Below are positions 48,260-57,605 of a DNA stretch of 64,000 nt, in pieces. Source of the stretch: Candidatus Zixiibacteriota bacterium (lineage in GTDB: Bacteria > Zixibacteria > MSB-5A5 > GN15 > FEB-12); assembly GCA_040756055.1 (NCBI GenBank), contig JBFLZR010000003.1, positions 293,260 to 357,259 of the forward strand, read 5' to 3'. The position numbers and the translations under genes were made by a program. The notes under the pieces are model-generated. The model saw only the letters and a list, made by a program, of their open reading frames with translations, ran no database searches and was not told the origin of the DNA. Within the stretch, counting starts at the first letter, position 1. The number at the start of each line of letters is the position of its first letter.

Positions 48260-50050
48260 CTACTTCTTAGGGCTCAGCTCTTGGGTTTTACGGATGAACC
48301 GACGATTGAGATTGTATGGGGTAATATCGATTATTTCGCCCCGTCGCATCCTCGCCTTCATGTCCTGCCAGTACTCGACCGTAAACAGGTCGGCGTGGAC
48401 TCGTTTGAAGGTTCCTTTAAGAGCCTGGGGAATGCCGGAATAACGTTCCATTTCATCGACAAAGAAGTCATCAGGCATGGCGGTGATTCGGTCTTCTTCG
48501 GGCTGGAGAATTTCGATATCGTTGCGTGGCTCGGGCTTTTCGTAGAAATTCACCTGCTCCAGCGGCTCGACATCATCGTAGTCAAACAATACCACCCGGC
48601 GACGGCGGGTGACGCCGTAATTCCAGATATTGAACAAGTCGCAGGGGAAAATTCCGGCGGCGGTGAGGTCCTTGAGGAAGTAGCCGAAGTCGACGAGAAT
48701 GTGGCGGATAGCCTCGGGGTCTTTTTCCTGCTCGAAATACATCGGAAGGGGGATCACTTTGCGCTGCAGGTAGAGGTGTTTGATAACGACAAATTCCTCG
48801 TCGATGCTGACCGTTTCCCTGGCGGCCTGGTTGAACTCGTTCAGAAGTTGGCGCGAAAAGCGCCTGGTTCTGAAGCGAAGGTTCTCGAAATCCTGCGTGT
48901 CGACCATTCGACCCACTCTGTCACGGCCGCGGACCAGTTCGTATCGGGACATGACTTCTTCGCGGCTGCTCTGTTTGTTGGTGATGGCATCGGATCTCAG
49001 GAAACAGGGACGATCCTTGATTACCTTGAAGACAAAATTGTAGTCCGGTAGTGTGAACACGAGCATCACCGCACCTTCTTTGCCGGGCGCGATGATGAAT
49101 TGTTCCCTTGATTCGTGAACGAAGTGATGAAGATCGCGGTAGAACTCGGTTTTACCGTGTTTGTTGTAGCCGATCGATATGTAGAGCTCCGCAACCGGTT
49201 TCTCCGGAAGGATCGATCTGAGGAAGTCGATGAGGGTGTCGTGGCGGGCGACCTCGACATGGAAGTATGAATGGGCGAAGCCGAAAACACGGCTGACATC
49301 CTGCACGCTGAGCAAGACGGTATCGACATATATGCCGGTTTCGACATTGTACAGCGGCAGCACGAAAGGTATGACGGCATCGGAGACATTTATCCGTCCG
49401 ACGATATAGGCCACTTTGTTGCGGAAAAACGGCGCCCTGACGACATCGATGGAATCCAGACGATTGTTACCGGCTATCGGCCAGAGGTAGAGGTCGACCT
49501 CCTCAGCGACGGCCTGAACATCTCGCTCCAGATCCTCGAACGGGGGTTTGAATTTGAGGTCGAGGAGAATTTGGCGAATGATCTGGCGGGTGTCAGTGTC
49601 CCGCGGATAAGTTATATAGACAGGTTCGGCGCATTTGATGGGCCGGTTGATGGGCTCGAGATAAAAGAACTCGATTTCGCGATCGACGCCAACTGTTTGA
49701 AGCACCTTTCTGGTGACGGAGTTGAAGAAGGTTTCGGCGAGTTCTATGTCGTGGCGGCGCTGGAAGAGTGAGAGGTATTTCTTTTTGGCGGCTTTCCAGA
49801 CGGATTTATCGTGCAATTGTTCGCCGAGCATTTTTAGAATGCGGGGGGAGACTTTCTGAAGGTATGCTTCGTATAGCTCGAGGCGGCGTATGGCGTCTTT
49901 ATGACGGCCCTGTTCGCCGATCCAGTCGCGACGTTCAAAGCGTGCTCTAGCCCGGCAGGTGATACGGAGAAATTCGTCGCAGTAGCCATCAAAGGTGTCT
50001 CTGATCAGAACTGCCAGGATGTTGGCGAGGCTGGTTACATCCTGACCCAC
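48260..50050 (-). CDS. aceK: Isocitrate dehydrogenase kinase/phosphatase
   Basis: This 596-residue AceK phosphorylates and dephosphorylates isocitrate dehydrogenase to steer carbon into the glyoxylate bypass. The N-terminal AceK regulatory half begins with ARARFERRDW. The ATP loop is APGKEGAVMLVFTLPDYNFVFK (residues 321-342, Lys342). The catalytic Asp471 (PCDLFN) is followed by NYGVTRRRRVVLFDYDDVE. The length fits the family (about 580). The start is GTG 50050, eight bases after AAGGAG. No aceA, aceB or icd lies in the window, so the partner genes are elsewhere. AceK is known mainly from proteobacteria, so finding it here may reflect transfer or a wider spread. Confidence 0.93.
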   Translation of the reverse strand: MGQDVTSLANILAVLIRDTFDGYCDEFLRITCRARARFERRDWIGEQGRHKDAIRRLELYEAYLQKVSPRILKMLGEQLHDKSVWKAAKKKYLSLFQRRHDIELAETFFNSVTRKVLQTVGVDREIEFFYLEPINRPIKCAEPVYITYPRDTDTRQIIRQILLDLKFKPPFEDLERDVQAVAEEVDLYLWPIAGNNRLDSIDVVRAPFFRNKVAYIVGRINVSDAVIPFVLPLYNVETGIYVDTVLLSVQDVSRVFGFAHSYFHVEVARHDTLIDFLRSILPEKPVAELYISIGYNKHGKTEFYRDLHHFVHESREQFIIAPGKEGAVMLVFTLPDYNFVFKVIKDRPCFLRSDAITNKQSSREEVMSRYELVRGRDRVGRMVDTQDFENLRFRTRRFSRQLLNEFNQAARETVSIDEEFVVIKHLYLQRKVIPLPMYFEQEKDPEAIRHILVDFGYFLKDLTAAGIFPCDLFNIWNYGVTRRRRVVLFDYDDVEPLEQVNFYEKPEPRNDIEILQPEEDRITAMPDDFFVDEMERYSGIPQALKGTFKRVHADLFTVEYWQDMKARMRRGEIIDITPYNLNRRFIRKTQELSPKK

Positions 50051-50276
50051 GACAACTGCTCCTTTAGAAGTTGCAGACGAAATATAGTATAGCGGACAAA
50101 AGAACGCAATAACAACTGAAGTGGGAATTTACTTTATGAAATAACCTTTCACCGGGCTCCTGGGACCGCCTTTCTTACGAATTTTTAATTTTACTGTCAT
50201 GATTACGTAACCCGCCGAAGATAGCTTGCTTTCGAATAAACGACGATAACAGGCCCATTCAGTGTAAGGAGTATCT

Positions 50277-50459
50277 ATGGCCTTCCCGAGAGAAATACCC
50301 GGATCGTTCGTGCCGCAGGAGAAAACACTATGGCACTCCTACAGTTTACAGCTTTTGGTTCCCAATCAATTTGCCAAAATAGCCAACCGCATTTTGAGCG
50401 GGCGCTACAATTTGATTACTCCGCGGACCCAGGAAAGGGTAACCACGGTCAAAGCTTAA
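50277..50459 (+). CDS. Small uncharacterised protein (60 residues)
   Basis: The frame MAFPREIPGSFVPQEK...TTVKA begins at ATG 50277, with AAGGAG five bases upstream. It is followed after about 75 bp by a good terminator on the same strand. It therefore has the makings of a complete transcription unit of its own. The protein is basic, with no signal peptide or transmembrane helix and no recognised motif. A segment resembling TTACGAATTTTTAAT lies about 90-100 bp upstream (see findings). It does not overlap any other gene. Confidence 0.6.
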   Translation: MAFPREIPGSFVPQEKTLWHSYSLQLLVPNQFAKIANRILSGRYNLITPRTQERVTTVKA

Positions 50460-50534
50460 TTGGATTAATTGGAAAACAATTCGCCTTCAAATAGAGTGAG
50501 TCGCTCCTAATTTACCTTCCACCGTATCATCCCA

Positions 50535-50570
50535 ACGGTAGGATCCATCCCGGGGTCCTACCGTGTTTTT
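50535..50570 (+). terminator. Intrinsic terminator after the 60-residue gene
   Basis: A 9-bp perfect stem ACGGTAGGA/TCCTACCGT (50535-50543 with 50556-50564) is followed by GTTTTT. Confidence 0.85.
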
Positions 50571-50642
50571 ATTGCACCTTTTGGTTTCGCGTAAGTCAAT
50601 TATCTTTAAAACATGAGTCAGATACCGGGTTATCTGCAAATG

Positions 50643-50676
50643 AAAGAGGGAGGCAGCTCGCCATGCTGCCTCCCTG
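50643..50676 (-). terminator. Probable terminator of the beta-helix protein gene
   Basis: An 11-bp perfect stem AGGGAGGCAGC/GCTGCCTCCCT (50647-50657 with 50665-50675) is followed on the minus strand by CTTTCATTT, a moderate U-tract. It lies about 65 bp past the stop of the gene. Confidence 0.55.
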
Positions 50677-50741
50677 AAAGTCAATGCAGATCAGTAAGAA
50701 AGAATTGTTCTACAAAATAACTATCGCCTAAGAAAAGTACT

Positions 50742-52403
50742 TCAGTTACAGGTGACCGGAGCAGAACCAGCCTTCCAGATGTAGTTCACCAGGTAGGTAA
50801 GGTCAAGCGGGTCGGTAAAATCGCTACCGTCAACGTCGCCTTCATCGATACACGGCATTTCGGGGCCGGCCTTCCACAGGAAGTTGACGAAGTAGGTAAC
50901 ATCGAGCGGGTCAACGAAACCATCGTGGTTAATGTCGCCGCTCAAACGGCAGCAACTGGCCTCCTGGCTGAGTACGCCATAGAAGTCGAGCGCTGACCAG
51001 CCAGCGGTCCAGGCTGACGGCATCGGCACATCGGGATCGAAAGCGCCGGCGTAGTCAACGGCCTGGAAAGTCGGCCAGGAAATATCAATAGCATCCGGGT
51101 AGCCATCGGCGTCCGGAGGGGGGTTGAATCCGTAAGCCGGGTCGGTGGGGTTAATCCAACCGGTCCAAGCGGCGCCCGCGAGATCGAGCGGGCGGGGATC
51201 CAACAGACCGTTGGTGCCGCGGTCGATGCTGACGATGTTCGGATTGGCGGCGTAGTTCCATCCGCTGGTGAAGAAGGCATCAACTACTGTGACGTTGTTG
51301 TTGCAGATTGCCAGAGGGGTATTACCGTAGCCGAATTCCCACCATACGTTGTTTCTGAAAACGAGCTGTCCCTGCAGGAAGCGATCCCAACTGTCGGTCG
51401 GTTCGCCATCGGAAACCTCAATGTTGAGACCGTAGGTGCCGTGGTCGGCGAAAATGCTGTTGAAATAACCACAGCCGGCGTTGTCACGGATGGTGAAAGT
51501 GCGCTGTCCGCCGTTTTCGGCGCCGCGTCCAAAATAAGTGACGTTGGATACCAGCGGAGTGGCAAAGGGCTGAGCGGCAACGTTATTTTCGGTGCCACCG
51601 TCGTGTTCGCCACCGCAGTCGCCATCGACAGTGGTTTCAATGGCAAACCAGAACTGACCGGTGCCACGGAAGCCCTGGTCATAGTCGAAGCAGTCATCGC
51701 CGCAGAAGGCAGCGATGAGGTGGTCGGTGTTCGGGCAGCCGCCGAACCATTCGAAACCATCGTCGAGGTTGAAGAACACTTCGACGTGGCTTATAGTGGT
51801 GCCGCGGCCGATCGCGCCCATGGTCAGACCGTTGATCTCGTTGGCAGCTTCGAGTTCCGTCCCGCCGTGGCGGATCGAAACGTAGCGAAGGATACCGGAA
51901 TTGTCGTTATCATCGGTGCCGCCATACTGGGCCCGAGGATCGCCGGCCGGCAGACCTTCGATTTCGTTGGTAACTTCATAATCGCCGACAACAGCATTAC
52001 CCAGCAGGATAACGCCACCCCAGCGACCGCGACCGCTAACCGGATCAAACGGAATATCGTAGGGGTTATCGAGATCATCGTGAATGGAAGTGAAGATGAT
52101 CGGCAGTTCCGCCGTGCCTTCGGCAAAAATCTGGCCGCCGCGGGCGACGATCAGAGCCGTGGCATCGGAACCGAGCCCATCTTCAGCCTTAATGATAGTA
52201 CCGGGTTCTATGGTGAGGACTTCGCCGTCTTCGACGAAGCAGAATCCCGACAGCTGATAGACGTTACCTGATGTCCAGGTGGTGCTGCCGGCGATATCGG
52301 CGTCGGTGATGATAACCACCGGTTTGCCGTCGTCGGATATCTGGCCGAAGGCCAGGGCCGGCACCATCAGGACAAAAAGAGATGTGAGTATAACGCGTAT
52401 CAC
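50742..52403 (-). CDS. Secreted beta-helix-like protein with dockerin-like C-terminus
   Basis: This 553-residue protein has a signal peptide (GTG start, MIRVILTSLFVLMVPALAFGQ). Its central region looks like a right-handed parallel beta-helix (GEVLTIEPGTIIKAEDG, ARGGQIFAEGTAELPIIFTS, GRGRWGGVILLGNAVVGDYE), with many Gly, Asn and Asp turns. The C-terminal 70 residues are the same Cys-Cys plus two-repeat dockerin-like unit as in the S8 protease (GDINHDGFVDPLDVTYFVN and GDVDGSDFTDPLDLTYLVN). AGGAGG is six bases before GTG 52403. It follows the TonB receptor gene on the same strand across 319 bp. Similar beta-helix/TonB-receptor neighbours occur in Bacteroidetes, by recollection. It could present or bind ligand at the surface. 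Confidence 0.72.
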   Translation of the reverse strand: MIRVILTSLFVLMVPALAFGQISDDGKPVVIITDADIAGSTTWTSGNVYQLSGFCFVEDGEVLTIEPGTIIKAEDGLGSDATALIVARGGQIFAEGTAELPIIFTSIHDDLDNPYDIPFDPVSGRGRWGGVILLGNAVVGDYEVTNEIEGLPAGDPRAQYGGTDDNDNSGILRYVSIRHGGTELEAANEINGLTMGAIGRGTTISHVEVFFNLDDGFEWFGGCPNTDHLIAAFCGDDCFDYDQGFRGTGQFWFAIETTVDGDCGGEHDGGTENNVAAQPFATPLVSNVTYFGRGAENGGQRTFTIRDNAGCGYFNSIFADHGTYGLNIEVSDGEPTDSWDRFLQGQLVFRNNVWWEFGYGNTPLAICNNNVTVVDAFFTSGWNYAANPNIVSIDRGTNGLLDPRPLDLAGAAWTGWINPTDPAYGFNPPPDADGYPDAIDISWPTFQAVDYAGAFDPDVPMPSAWTAGWSALDFYGVLSQEASCCRLSGDINHDGFVDPLDVTYFVNFLWKAGPEMPCIDEGDVDGSDFTDPLDLTYLVNYIWKAGSAPVTCN

Positions 52404-52722
52404 AGTTTTCCTCCTAAAAGTTGCGTCGGTATTGTTGGTTAGTACTGAGTTGAAAAGAACAAGACTATACTGGTTTATTGTCTTTGAAAAAAAGCTTTGT
52501 TTGTCCCGTTACTATTTACCTCCTGTTCTGGGTAAGTGGCTGACCGCGTTCAAGCATCGGGTGAGTTGTATCCGGCAAAATATTCGCAGCTGAAGGTTGC
52601 GGGCCTGAGTCGTATTACACATCGTTTATTTCTATTTGCTCAGGCACGTTCACTTTTCGCAACGATTATTCGGCCAGTTGGTCCACACCTTTCTCCTGTT
52701 AATGGCGGCAGCGGTTTTTGGT
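52404..52722. other. 319-bp gap between TonB-receptor and beta-helix genes
   Basis: No gene is seen. It contains the ribosome site of the beta-helix gene (AGGAGG, 52410-52415 complement). A second isolated AGGAGG-like sequence near 52517-52522 (complement) has no start codon behind it. No clear terminator follows the TonB-receptor stop, so read-through into the next gene is possible. Confidence 0.5.
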
Positions 52723-55701
52723 TTACCATATGTTATAAGAAACTCCGACACTGTAAGTGATGCCTCGAGAGTGTGAGCTATATACGCTCTTGAGATTCTC
52801 GAGGCCTTCATATTCCTGGTGGAGGAACAGAACGTCCTCGTCAAGAATGTTTTTTACGCTGAATTTCACGCTGGCAAGTCCGAACATTCTCTGGGAGGCC
52901 ACCAGATCGAGCTGGTGACGCGATTGTTCGTATATGTCCGGTGTTGCGCCGCGGGCTACGATTGCCAGACGGTCGCCGAATACGTTATAGAGTATGCCAA
53001 TAGAGGTTCCGGTATTCGCGTTGTCGTAAGAGAGGTCAATATTGGCCAGAAGCGGAGATTGTCCCGCCATGGGCCGTGTGCTCTCGGCATCGGGGTTTAT
53101 TGCGCGGATTTTTTCCATATCGGACTCAAGAATATCCACTTCGGAATGAGCAAGAGTCAGGTTGCCGCCGAAGCTGAAATTTGACAACGCACGATTAATG
53201 TGATCAAGGCGTGTCTTGATTTCGAACTCAAGCCCATAGACTGTGGCGCGATAGGAGTTCTCCGGCTGTAGGTTATCGTTATTGGCTACAAAAGTAAGCT
53301 CGATAGGGTCGCGCAGAAGTTTATAGAAGCCGCTCATCGCGATTACTTCGCCGGGCCGGGTGAACCATTCCCACCGCAGGTCGTAGTTGTCGATAAGGGT
53401 ACGCTTGAGATTCGGGTTGCCGACAAACACACGGGCCACACCGAAATCTTCGGATGCGAAGGGGGACATTTCTCGTATCGTGGGTAAAGCGATTGTGCGC
53501 CCATAGGACAGACGGAAGTTGGTGTTGTCGGTAGCGTGGTAAATAAAACCGACTGAGGGCAGAATATCTTCGGCGTCTATCTCACCCGGTTCATACTTGG
53601 AATCCTGGGTCACACAGTACAGATTGGTTTTTTCGTAGCGAGCGCCGCCCACAAAGCTGATATTCCCCAGAAGCGGTGTTTGAAGCATAGCGTACGTGGC
53701 TTTAACATCACTCGACCCTTCATACTGGTTCCGGAGCTCAACGTTTTCCAGCAGAACATTATCGAACTGGTAAGAAACGAGTGTGTCGCCGTTGAAGGGC
53801 GGAAGAGTGTCAATGTCGGTCAGTCCGACATAAGTGGCATACTCATTCGGGTCGCCGCGGTACTCGCCATAGTATTGGTAGTCAAAATTTCTCTCCTGAT
53901 GGGTTCTGTCTGAACTCAGCCAATTGAATCCGGTTTTGATTTTTCCGGTGTGGGAAACAGGGATGGACAGGTTGAAGGTGATCGTGTTGTTCGACTCCTC
54001 CAGCTTGCGCCATCCGCGAGAGGGCACCGGGAAGCGGCTCGGGTCGATGCGGTAGGCGGTATCTATGTCAGCAAATTCCTGGTCCTCATATTCATAGTAG
54101 TAGTCGGTAAAGAAGCGAATGTCGGGTTCCTGCTGTGTCGTTTCGGCATGGGAAAGCTGCCAGTCAGCTCGGAGGCTGCCGAGACCGAAGGGACTCAGAT
54201 GTTCGCCGTTAAGTTGGATCGAGGTGAGATTTCTCTCAACGTAGGACAGTACATACGATCGCAGTGACTGGTCGGGGTCGAGGTGCTCCGGCGCCGTACC
54301 GGTAAGATATCTGCCGACCGACTCGCCGTGTTGATCCCTCATGAAAGTCAGACCGATCTTGTCGTTGTCGGTGATACCGTACTTTATTGTGAAAAGTCCG
54401 CCCCAGAGTACTTCTTCGGTGCCCTTGATGTCCTCCAATTCATGGTCGACTGTCAGGGCGGTGCTGCCGGAACCGGTCAAGCGGTATTTACCGGAGAAGC
54501 CATCGTTGTAGGCGGAGTATTTTTTGCTGTAAGAAAAGCTCGCTAAAATGCCGAGCGGTCTGCCAAAGGGATTAAACAGGTCAGCGTAGCTGACCGAGTG
54601 ACTCTGGTTGACAGGCGCATGTTTACGGACTTTCGGCGTCATCACCGGGTCAAAGGACTTAGCAGCGGTATCCATGTAGGCCGCCAGCGTGGCCACCGAG
54701 TCATCGTGGATACCTCCCAGCAGGTAGGCGCCGCTTTGTGGAGCTTGGTCCTGCAGGTCTTCATTTTCAATGATGTACGAAGGAATATCGCGCTTTCCAC
54801 CGTCGTAGCCGAGCCAATCACTCGAGCTGCCATCGTACGTCAAGATTTCCTTATCGGTGGTAACCGAATTGTAACCGGAGGAGGTTGAGAAGACCAGCAT
54901 ACGTCTCTCCGGATAATCCCTCGTTTTTAGATTGACGCTTCCGCCGGCAAAGTTTCCGGGCTTGTCGGGAGTGAACGTCTTTTCCACTACTATATTGTCG
55001 AGCAGGCCGGACGGGATCAGATCCATGGGGGCAGCCTGTTTATCGGGGTCGGGACTGGGGATGGGGCTGCTGTTGAGCAGGGTGTTGGCGTAACGGTCGC
55101 CAAGGCCTCGAACGTAGACGTATTTTCCGCCAACAACCGAGGCTCCGACCACTTTTGTCATGGCCTCGGCAGCGTCACCGCTTCCTGAGCGCTGGATTTC
55201 GTCGGCGCTAATGGCGTCACTGATAGCCGCAGACTTTTGCCTGACGGACAGCATGGCGGCGTGCGTGTTCTTCAATTGCGTGGCTTTGACAGTAATGCCT
55301 TCGACTTCCGTGATGGCCGGACTGAGGGTCAGGTTTAAGCTCACCGGTTCGGACTCGGTCACCTCTACGCCGCTGATTGTTACCCCCTGGTGAGTGACAC
55401 TGGAGATCACTAATGTATATGTACCGGTGGCTACATTCTTGATTCTGAAATTACCGTCCATGTCGGTAATGGCTCCCTGGCTGGTGCCCTCAATCATGAC
55501 AGTAACGCCTATCAAACCTTCGCCGGTTTGTTCTTCGACAATCCTACCGGTAATCGTCGAGGTCTTGCCCACAGAGGCAAGAGCCGAAACAGTTCCGCAC
55601 AGGACAAGCAGTGCGATGGTTAAGACGTTTAGTGTTTGACGGAAACGGTTCGTGTCGCTCAAAAAGCAACTCCTTTTCATCTCTTGATCACTGAATCTCA
55701 A
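52723..55701 (-). CDS. TonB-dependent outer-membrane receptor with carboxypeptidase-like N-terminal domain
   Basis: This outer-membrane receptor of about 992 residues imports ligands with energy from TonB. After the signal region comes a carboxypeptidase-regulatory-like domain (STITGRIVEEQTGEGLIGVTVMIEGT ... GTYTLVIS). Then follows a plug (VEGITVKATQLKN ... VVGASVVGGKYVYVRGLGDRYANTLLNSSPIP ... FAGGSVNLKTRDYPE) and a 22-strand-type barrel ending YSVGVSYNIW. The chosen start is TTG 55701, seven bases after AGGAGG. ATG 55680 is an alternative with no ribosome site, and the ATG/GTG-like frame start at 55752 is less likely. It is followed by the beta-helix protein gene. The ligand is unknown; the plug/domain arrangement is SusC-like only in a broad sense. 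Confidence 0.9.
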   Translation of the reverse strand: MRFSDQEMKRSCFLSDTNRFRQTLNVLTIALLVLCGTVSALASVGKTSTITGRIVEEQTGEGLIGVTVMIEGTSQGAITDMDGNFRIKNVATGTYTLVISSVTHQGVTISGVEVTESEPVSLNLTLSPAITEVEGITVKATQLKNTHAAMLSVRQKSAAISDAISADEIQRSGSGDAAEAMTKVVGASVVGGKYVYVRGLGDRYANTLLNSSPIPSPDPDKQAAPMDLIPSGLLDNIVVEKTFTPDKPGNFAGGSVNLKTRDYPERRMLVFSTSSGYNSVTTDKEILTYDGSSSDWLGYDGGKRDIPSYIIENEDLQDQAPQSGAYLLGGIHDDSVATLAAYMDTAAKSFDPVMTPKVRKHAPVNQSHSVSYADLFNPFGRPLGILASFSYSKKYSAYNDGFSGKYRLTGSGSTALTVDHELEDIKGTEEVLWGGLFTIKYGITDNDKIGLTFMRDQHGESVGRYLTGTAPEHLDPDQSLRSYVLSYVERNLTSIQLNGEHLSPFGLGSLRADWQLSHAETTQQEPDIRFFTDYYYEYEDQEFADIDTAYRIDPSRFPVPSRGWRKLEESNNTITFNLSIPVSHTGKIKTGFNWLSSDRTHQERNFDYQYYGEYRGDPNEYATYVGLTDIDTLPPFNGDTLVSYQFDNVLLENVELRNQYEGSSDVKATYAMLQTPLLGNISFVGGARYEKTNLYCVTQDSKYEPGEIDAEDILPSVGFIYHATDNTNFRLSYGRTIALPTIREMSPFASEDFGVARVFVGNPNLKRTLIDNYDLRWEWFTRPGEVIAMSGFYKLLRDPIELTFVANNDNLQPENSYRATVYGLEFEIKTRLDHINRALSNFSFGGNLTLAHSEVDILESDMEKIRAINPDAESTRPMAGQSPLLANIDLSYDNANTGTSIGILYNVFGDRLAIVARGATPDIYEQSRHQLDLVASQRMFGLASVKFSVKNILDEDVLFLHQEYEGLENLKSVYSSHSRGITYSVGVSYNIW

Positions 55702-56167
55702 TTCAGCACCTCCTCGTAAATCATCCCTGTATAATTGCTGTTCTTCCACCAAAAACGCGGGTCAGTGTGACAGCAAGCCATCACACAGAACTCGAGTTTA
55801 AGTTCTGGCTCGTCTTAGAATCCCTTGAGCCAAGGCATAAATGCGCCCGGAGTGTTAAGCGATTATTGGTGATTCTTTAAAAACGCGTTAGTGTAGTGTG
55901 AAGAGAAAAAGAACGTTTCAGGTTTGGTAAGGCGACAAGATTCCGCGTCAGCTATGCATCGTTAAAGCGGTCTGAATAGTCCGGTTTTGATTGGTAGGGG
56001 AGGTTGGCAGATGTTGCTCATAGTGACGCTGCAATCTTTACGAAATTTTAATACACGTATAACATAACCGTAAGAATATGTTGATAAGTTGCGGCTCCTG
56101 AGGATGAGAAAGGGAGCAAGTTTATCCTAACCAATTTGTAACTCAAGCTTAATCTGGTGGAGATGTT
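55702..56167. other. 466-bp divergent regulatory region (TonB receptor / FN3-like lipoprotein)
   Basis: No gene is seen. It holds a hairpin GTGTGA/TCACAC at 55765-55786. It also holds a segment at 56037-56070 with TTTAC-, TTAAT- and ATAAC-type motifs spaced by 11 bases, resembling tandem boxes for OmpR/PhoB-family regulators. Either of the flanking genes could be regulated from here. Confidence 0.4.
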
Positions 56168-57511
56168 ATGATGTTGTCTAAGTTAAAAGCGATGATGTTC
56201 TTGGTTTTCGTGTTGGCTTTACTGGCCGCGGCAGGATGCGATGAAGAGGAATCTCTGCCTCTCGGGACAATGCCCGCGGCAACGGCATGCCAGCCGCTGC
56301 TGTTGTCTCCATCAGATAACGATACTGTCTACGACAATATGGCGAGCTTGAGCTGGAATTTCAATTCGGGTTCGTGCGTTGATCCTGAGCAGTATACGGT
56401 TTTGTTGAGTTTGCTGCCGGACGGCTCGAATCCTGTTACACTGAACACAACGAAAGACACCATTACTGCGACTGGTTTGTTGATGGATACATTATATTAT
56501 TGGCGGATAGTTGGGTATGGAGAACACGCCGACACCTCGGTAAGTGCAATTAGACGGCTTTACACTGAGACTCAATTTCCCGGGATGGCGTATCTCCCGT
56601 CGCCTTCGGACCTGGCGGTGGATGTGGATATGAATGCCGATTTGTCCTGGAGTATATATGATGCCGGCGGAAAGGCTTTTACCTATGACCTCTGGTTTGA
56701 CTACGACAATATGAAGACGCCGGTGGTGACCGGTTTGACTGACACGACATTCGAGCCGGATATTCTCGATCCGAATCGTCGATACCTGTGGCGAGTGAGG
56801 GCCATAAGCGAGGACGCTGACACGGTCGATGGTCCGTTCTGGGAATTTACGGTCGAGCCGCCGCCGCCGATATACACGATATTGGAAATTGAGAACCAAA
56901 TATTGGATCCGTACCCCGGTTATAGTCAGATAAGAAATTATCTTGAAGCGGGCTTTTATTTGACGACTGAGATGCTCAACCCGCTACAGGCCGGGGGGGT
57001 GACAGTCTATGACGTCGCTGGAGACACCACTTATACGCTAACCTGGAAAACAGACAAGAAAGTTTATTCGTTTACCGAATCGGTTACTCCGTTCATCACC
57101 AATGACGCGCAGTATACTTTTAATATAGCCGAGGGCGGCGCACTTGGTGAATTCAGTGTTTCCGAGACTTTTCTCAGTTGTGGTCCGAGGATAACCAATC
57201 TGCCCCCATATAGTTTCATGTCGAAAAGCGCCGGTTATGAGCTCGAGTGGACCAATACCTGCGATGGCAGTGTGAATTTGATCGTAATGAAAGATGAGGA
57301 CACGACCGGTGTCTATATTCAGACCGACAATGATGGCAGCTATTTGCTTACGGCCGATGATTTCGCGCCAATCGGGACCGGAACAGGGGCCTATATTGTA
57401 CTGCTCGTTTCCGAGCGGGAGGCTGGTATCGTAAATCACATTTGCGCTTCCGAGAGCGCAATTCGGGTGAAATCTTATCACAAGATATACGACGTGATAT
57501 TGGTCCCTTGA
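56168..57511 (+). CDS. Lipoprotein with two fibronectin-III-like repeats
   Basis: This 447-residue lipoprotein has the signal MMLSKLKAMMFLVFVLALLAAAGC with Cys24. Two FN3-like repeats follow (LLSPSDNDTVYDNMASLSWNF ... YYWRIVGY at about 41-130, and YLPSPSDLAVDVDMNADLSWSIY ... RYLWRVRAIS at about 140-230). A C-terminal region of about 200 residues is beta-rich and unrecognised. The plan recalls SusE/F-like surface lipoproteins but the match is weak. GGAG lies six bases before ATG 56168. It stands divergent from the TonB receptor, and may work with it at the outer membrane. Confidence 0.6.
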   Translation: MMLSKLKAMMFLVFVLALLAAAGCDEEESLPLGTMPAATACQPLLLSPSDNDTVYDNMASLSWNFNSGSCVDPEQYTVLLSLLPDGSNPVTLNTTKDTITATGLLMDTLYYWRIVGYGEHADTSVSAIRRLYTETQFPGMAYLPSPSDLAVDVDMNADLSWSIYDAGGKAFTYDLWFDYDNMKTPVVTGLTDTTFEPDILDPNRRYLWRVRAISEDADTVDGPFWEFTVEPPPPIYTILEIENQILDPYPGYSQIRNYLEAGFYLTTEMLNPLQAGGVTVYDVAGDTTYTLTWKTDKKVYSFTESVTPFITNDAQYTFNIAEGGALGEFSVSETFLSCGPRITNLPPYSFMSKSAGYELEWTNTCDGSVNLIVMKDEDTTGVYIQTDNDGSYLLTADDFAPIGTGTGAYIVLLVSEREAGIVNHICASESAIRVKSYHKIYDVILVP

Positions 57512-57605
57512 TTCTTTGTCGGCCTCGCTTTATCATTGGAGGGGATGGATAGAGCCATAGTGGGGTGATTACATGCTTTGGGCACCCCGTTACATATAGA
57601 TTGGG

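Noticed and set aside
48069-50050. Genomic island at the tRNA-His/aceK junction
   Set aside because: No integrase, direct repeat or compositional break is visible by eye; kept only as a comment under the AceK finding.
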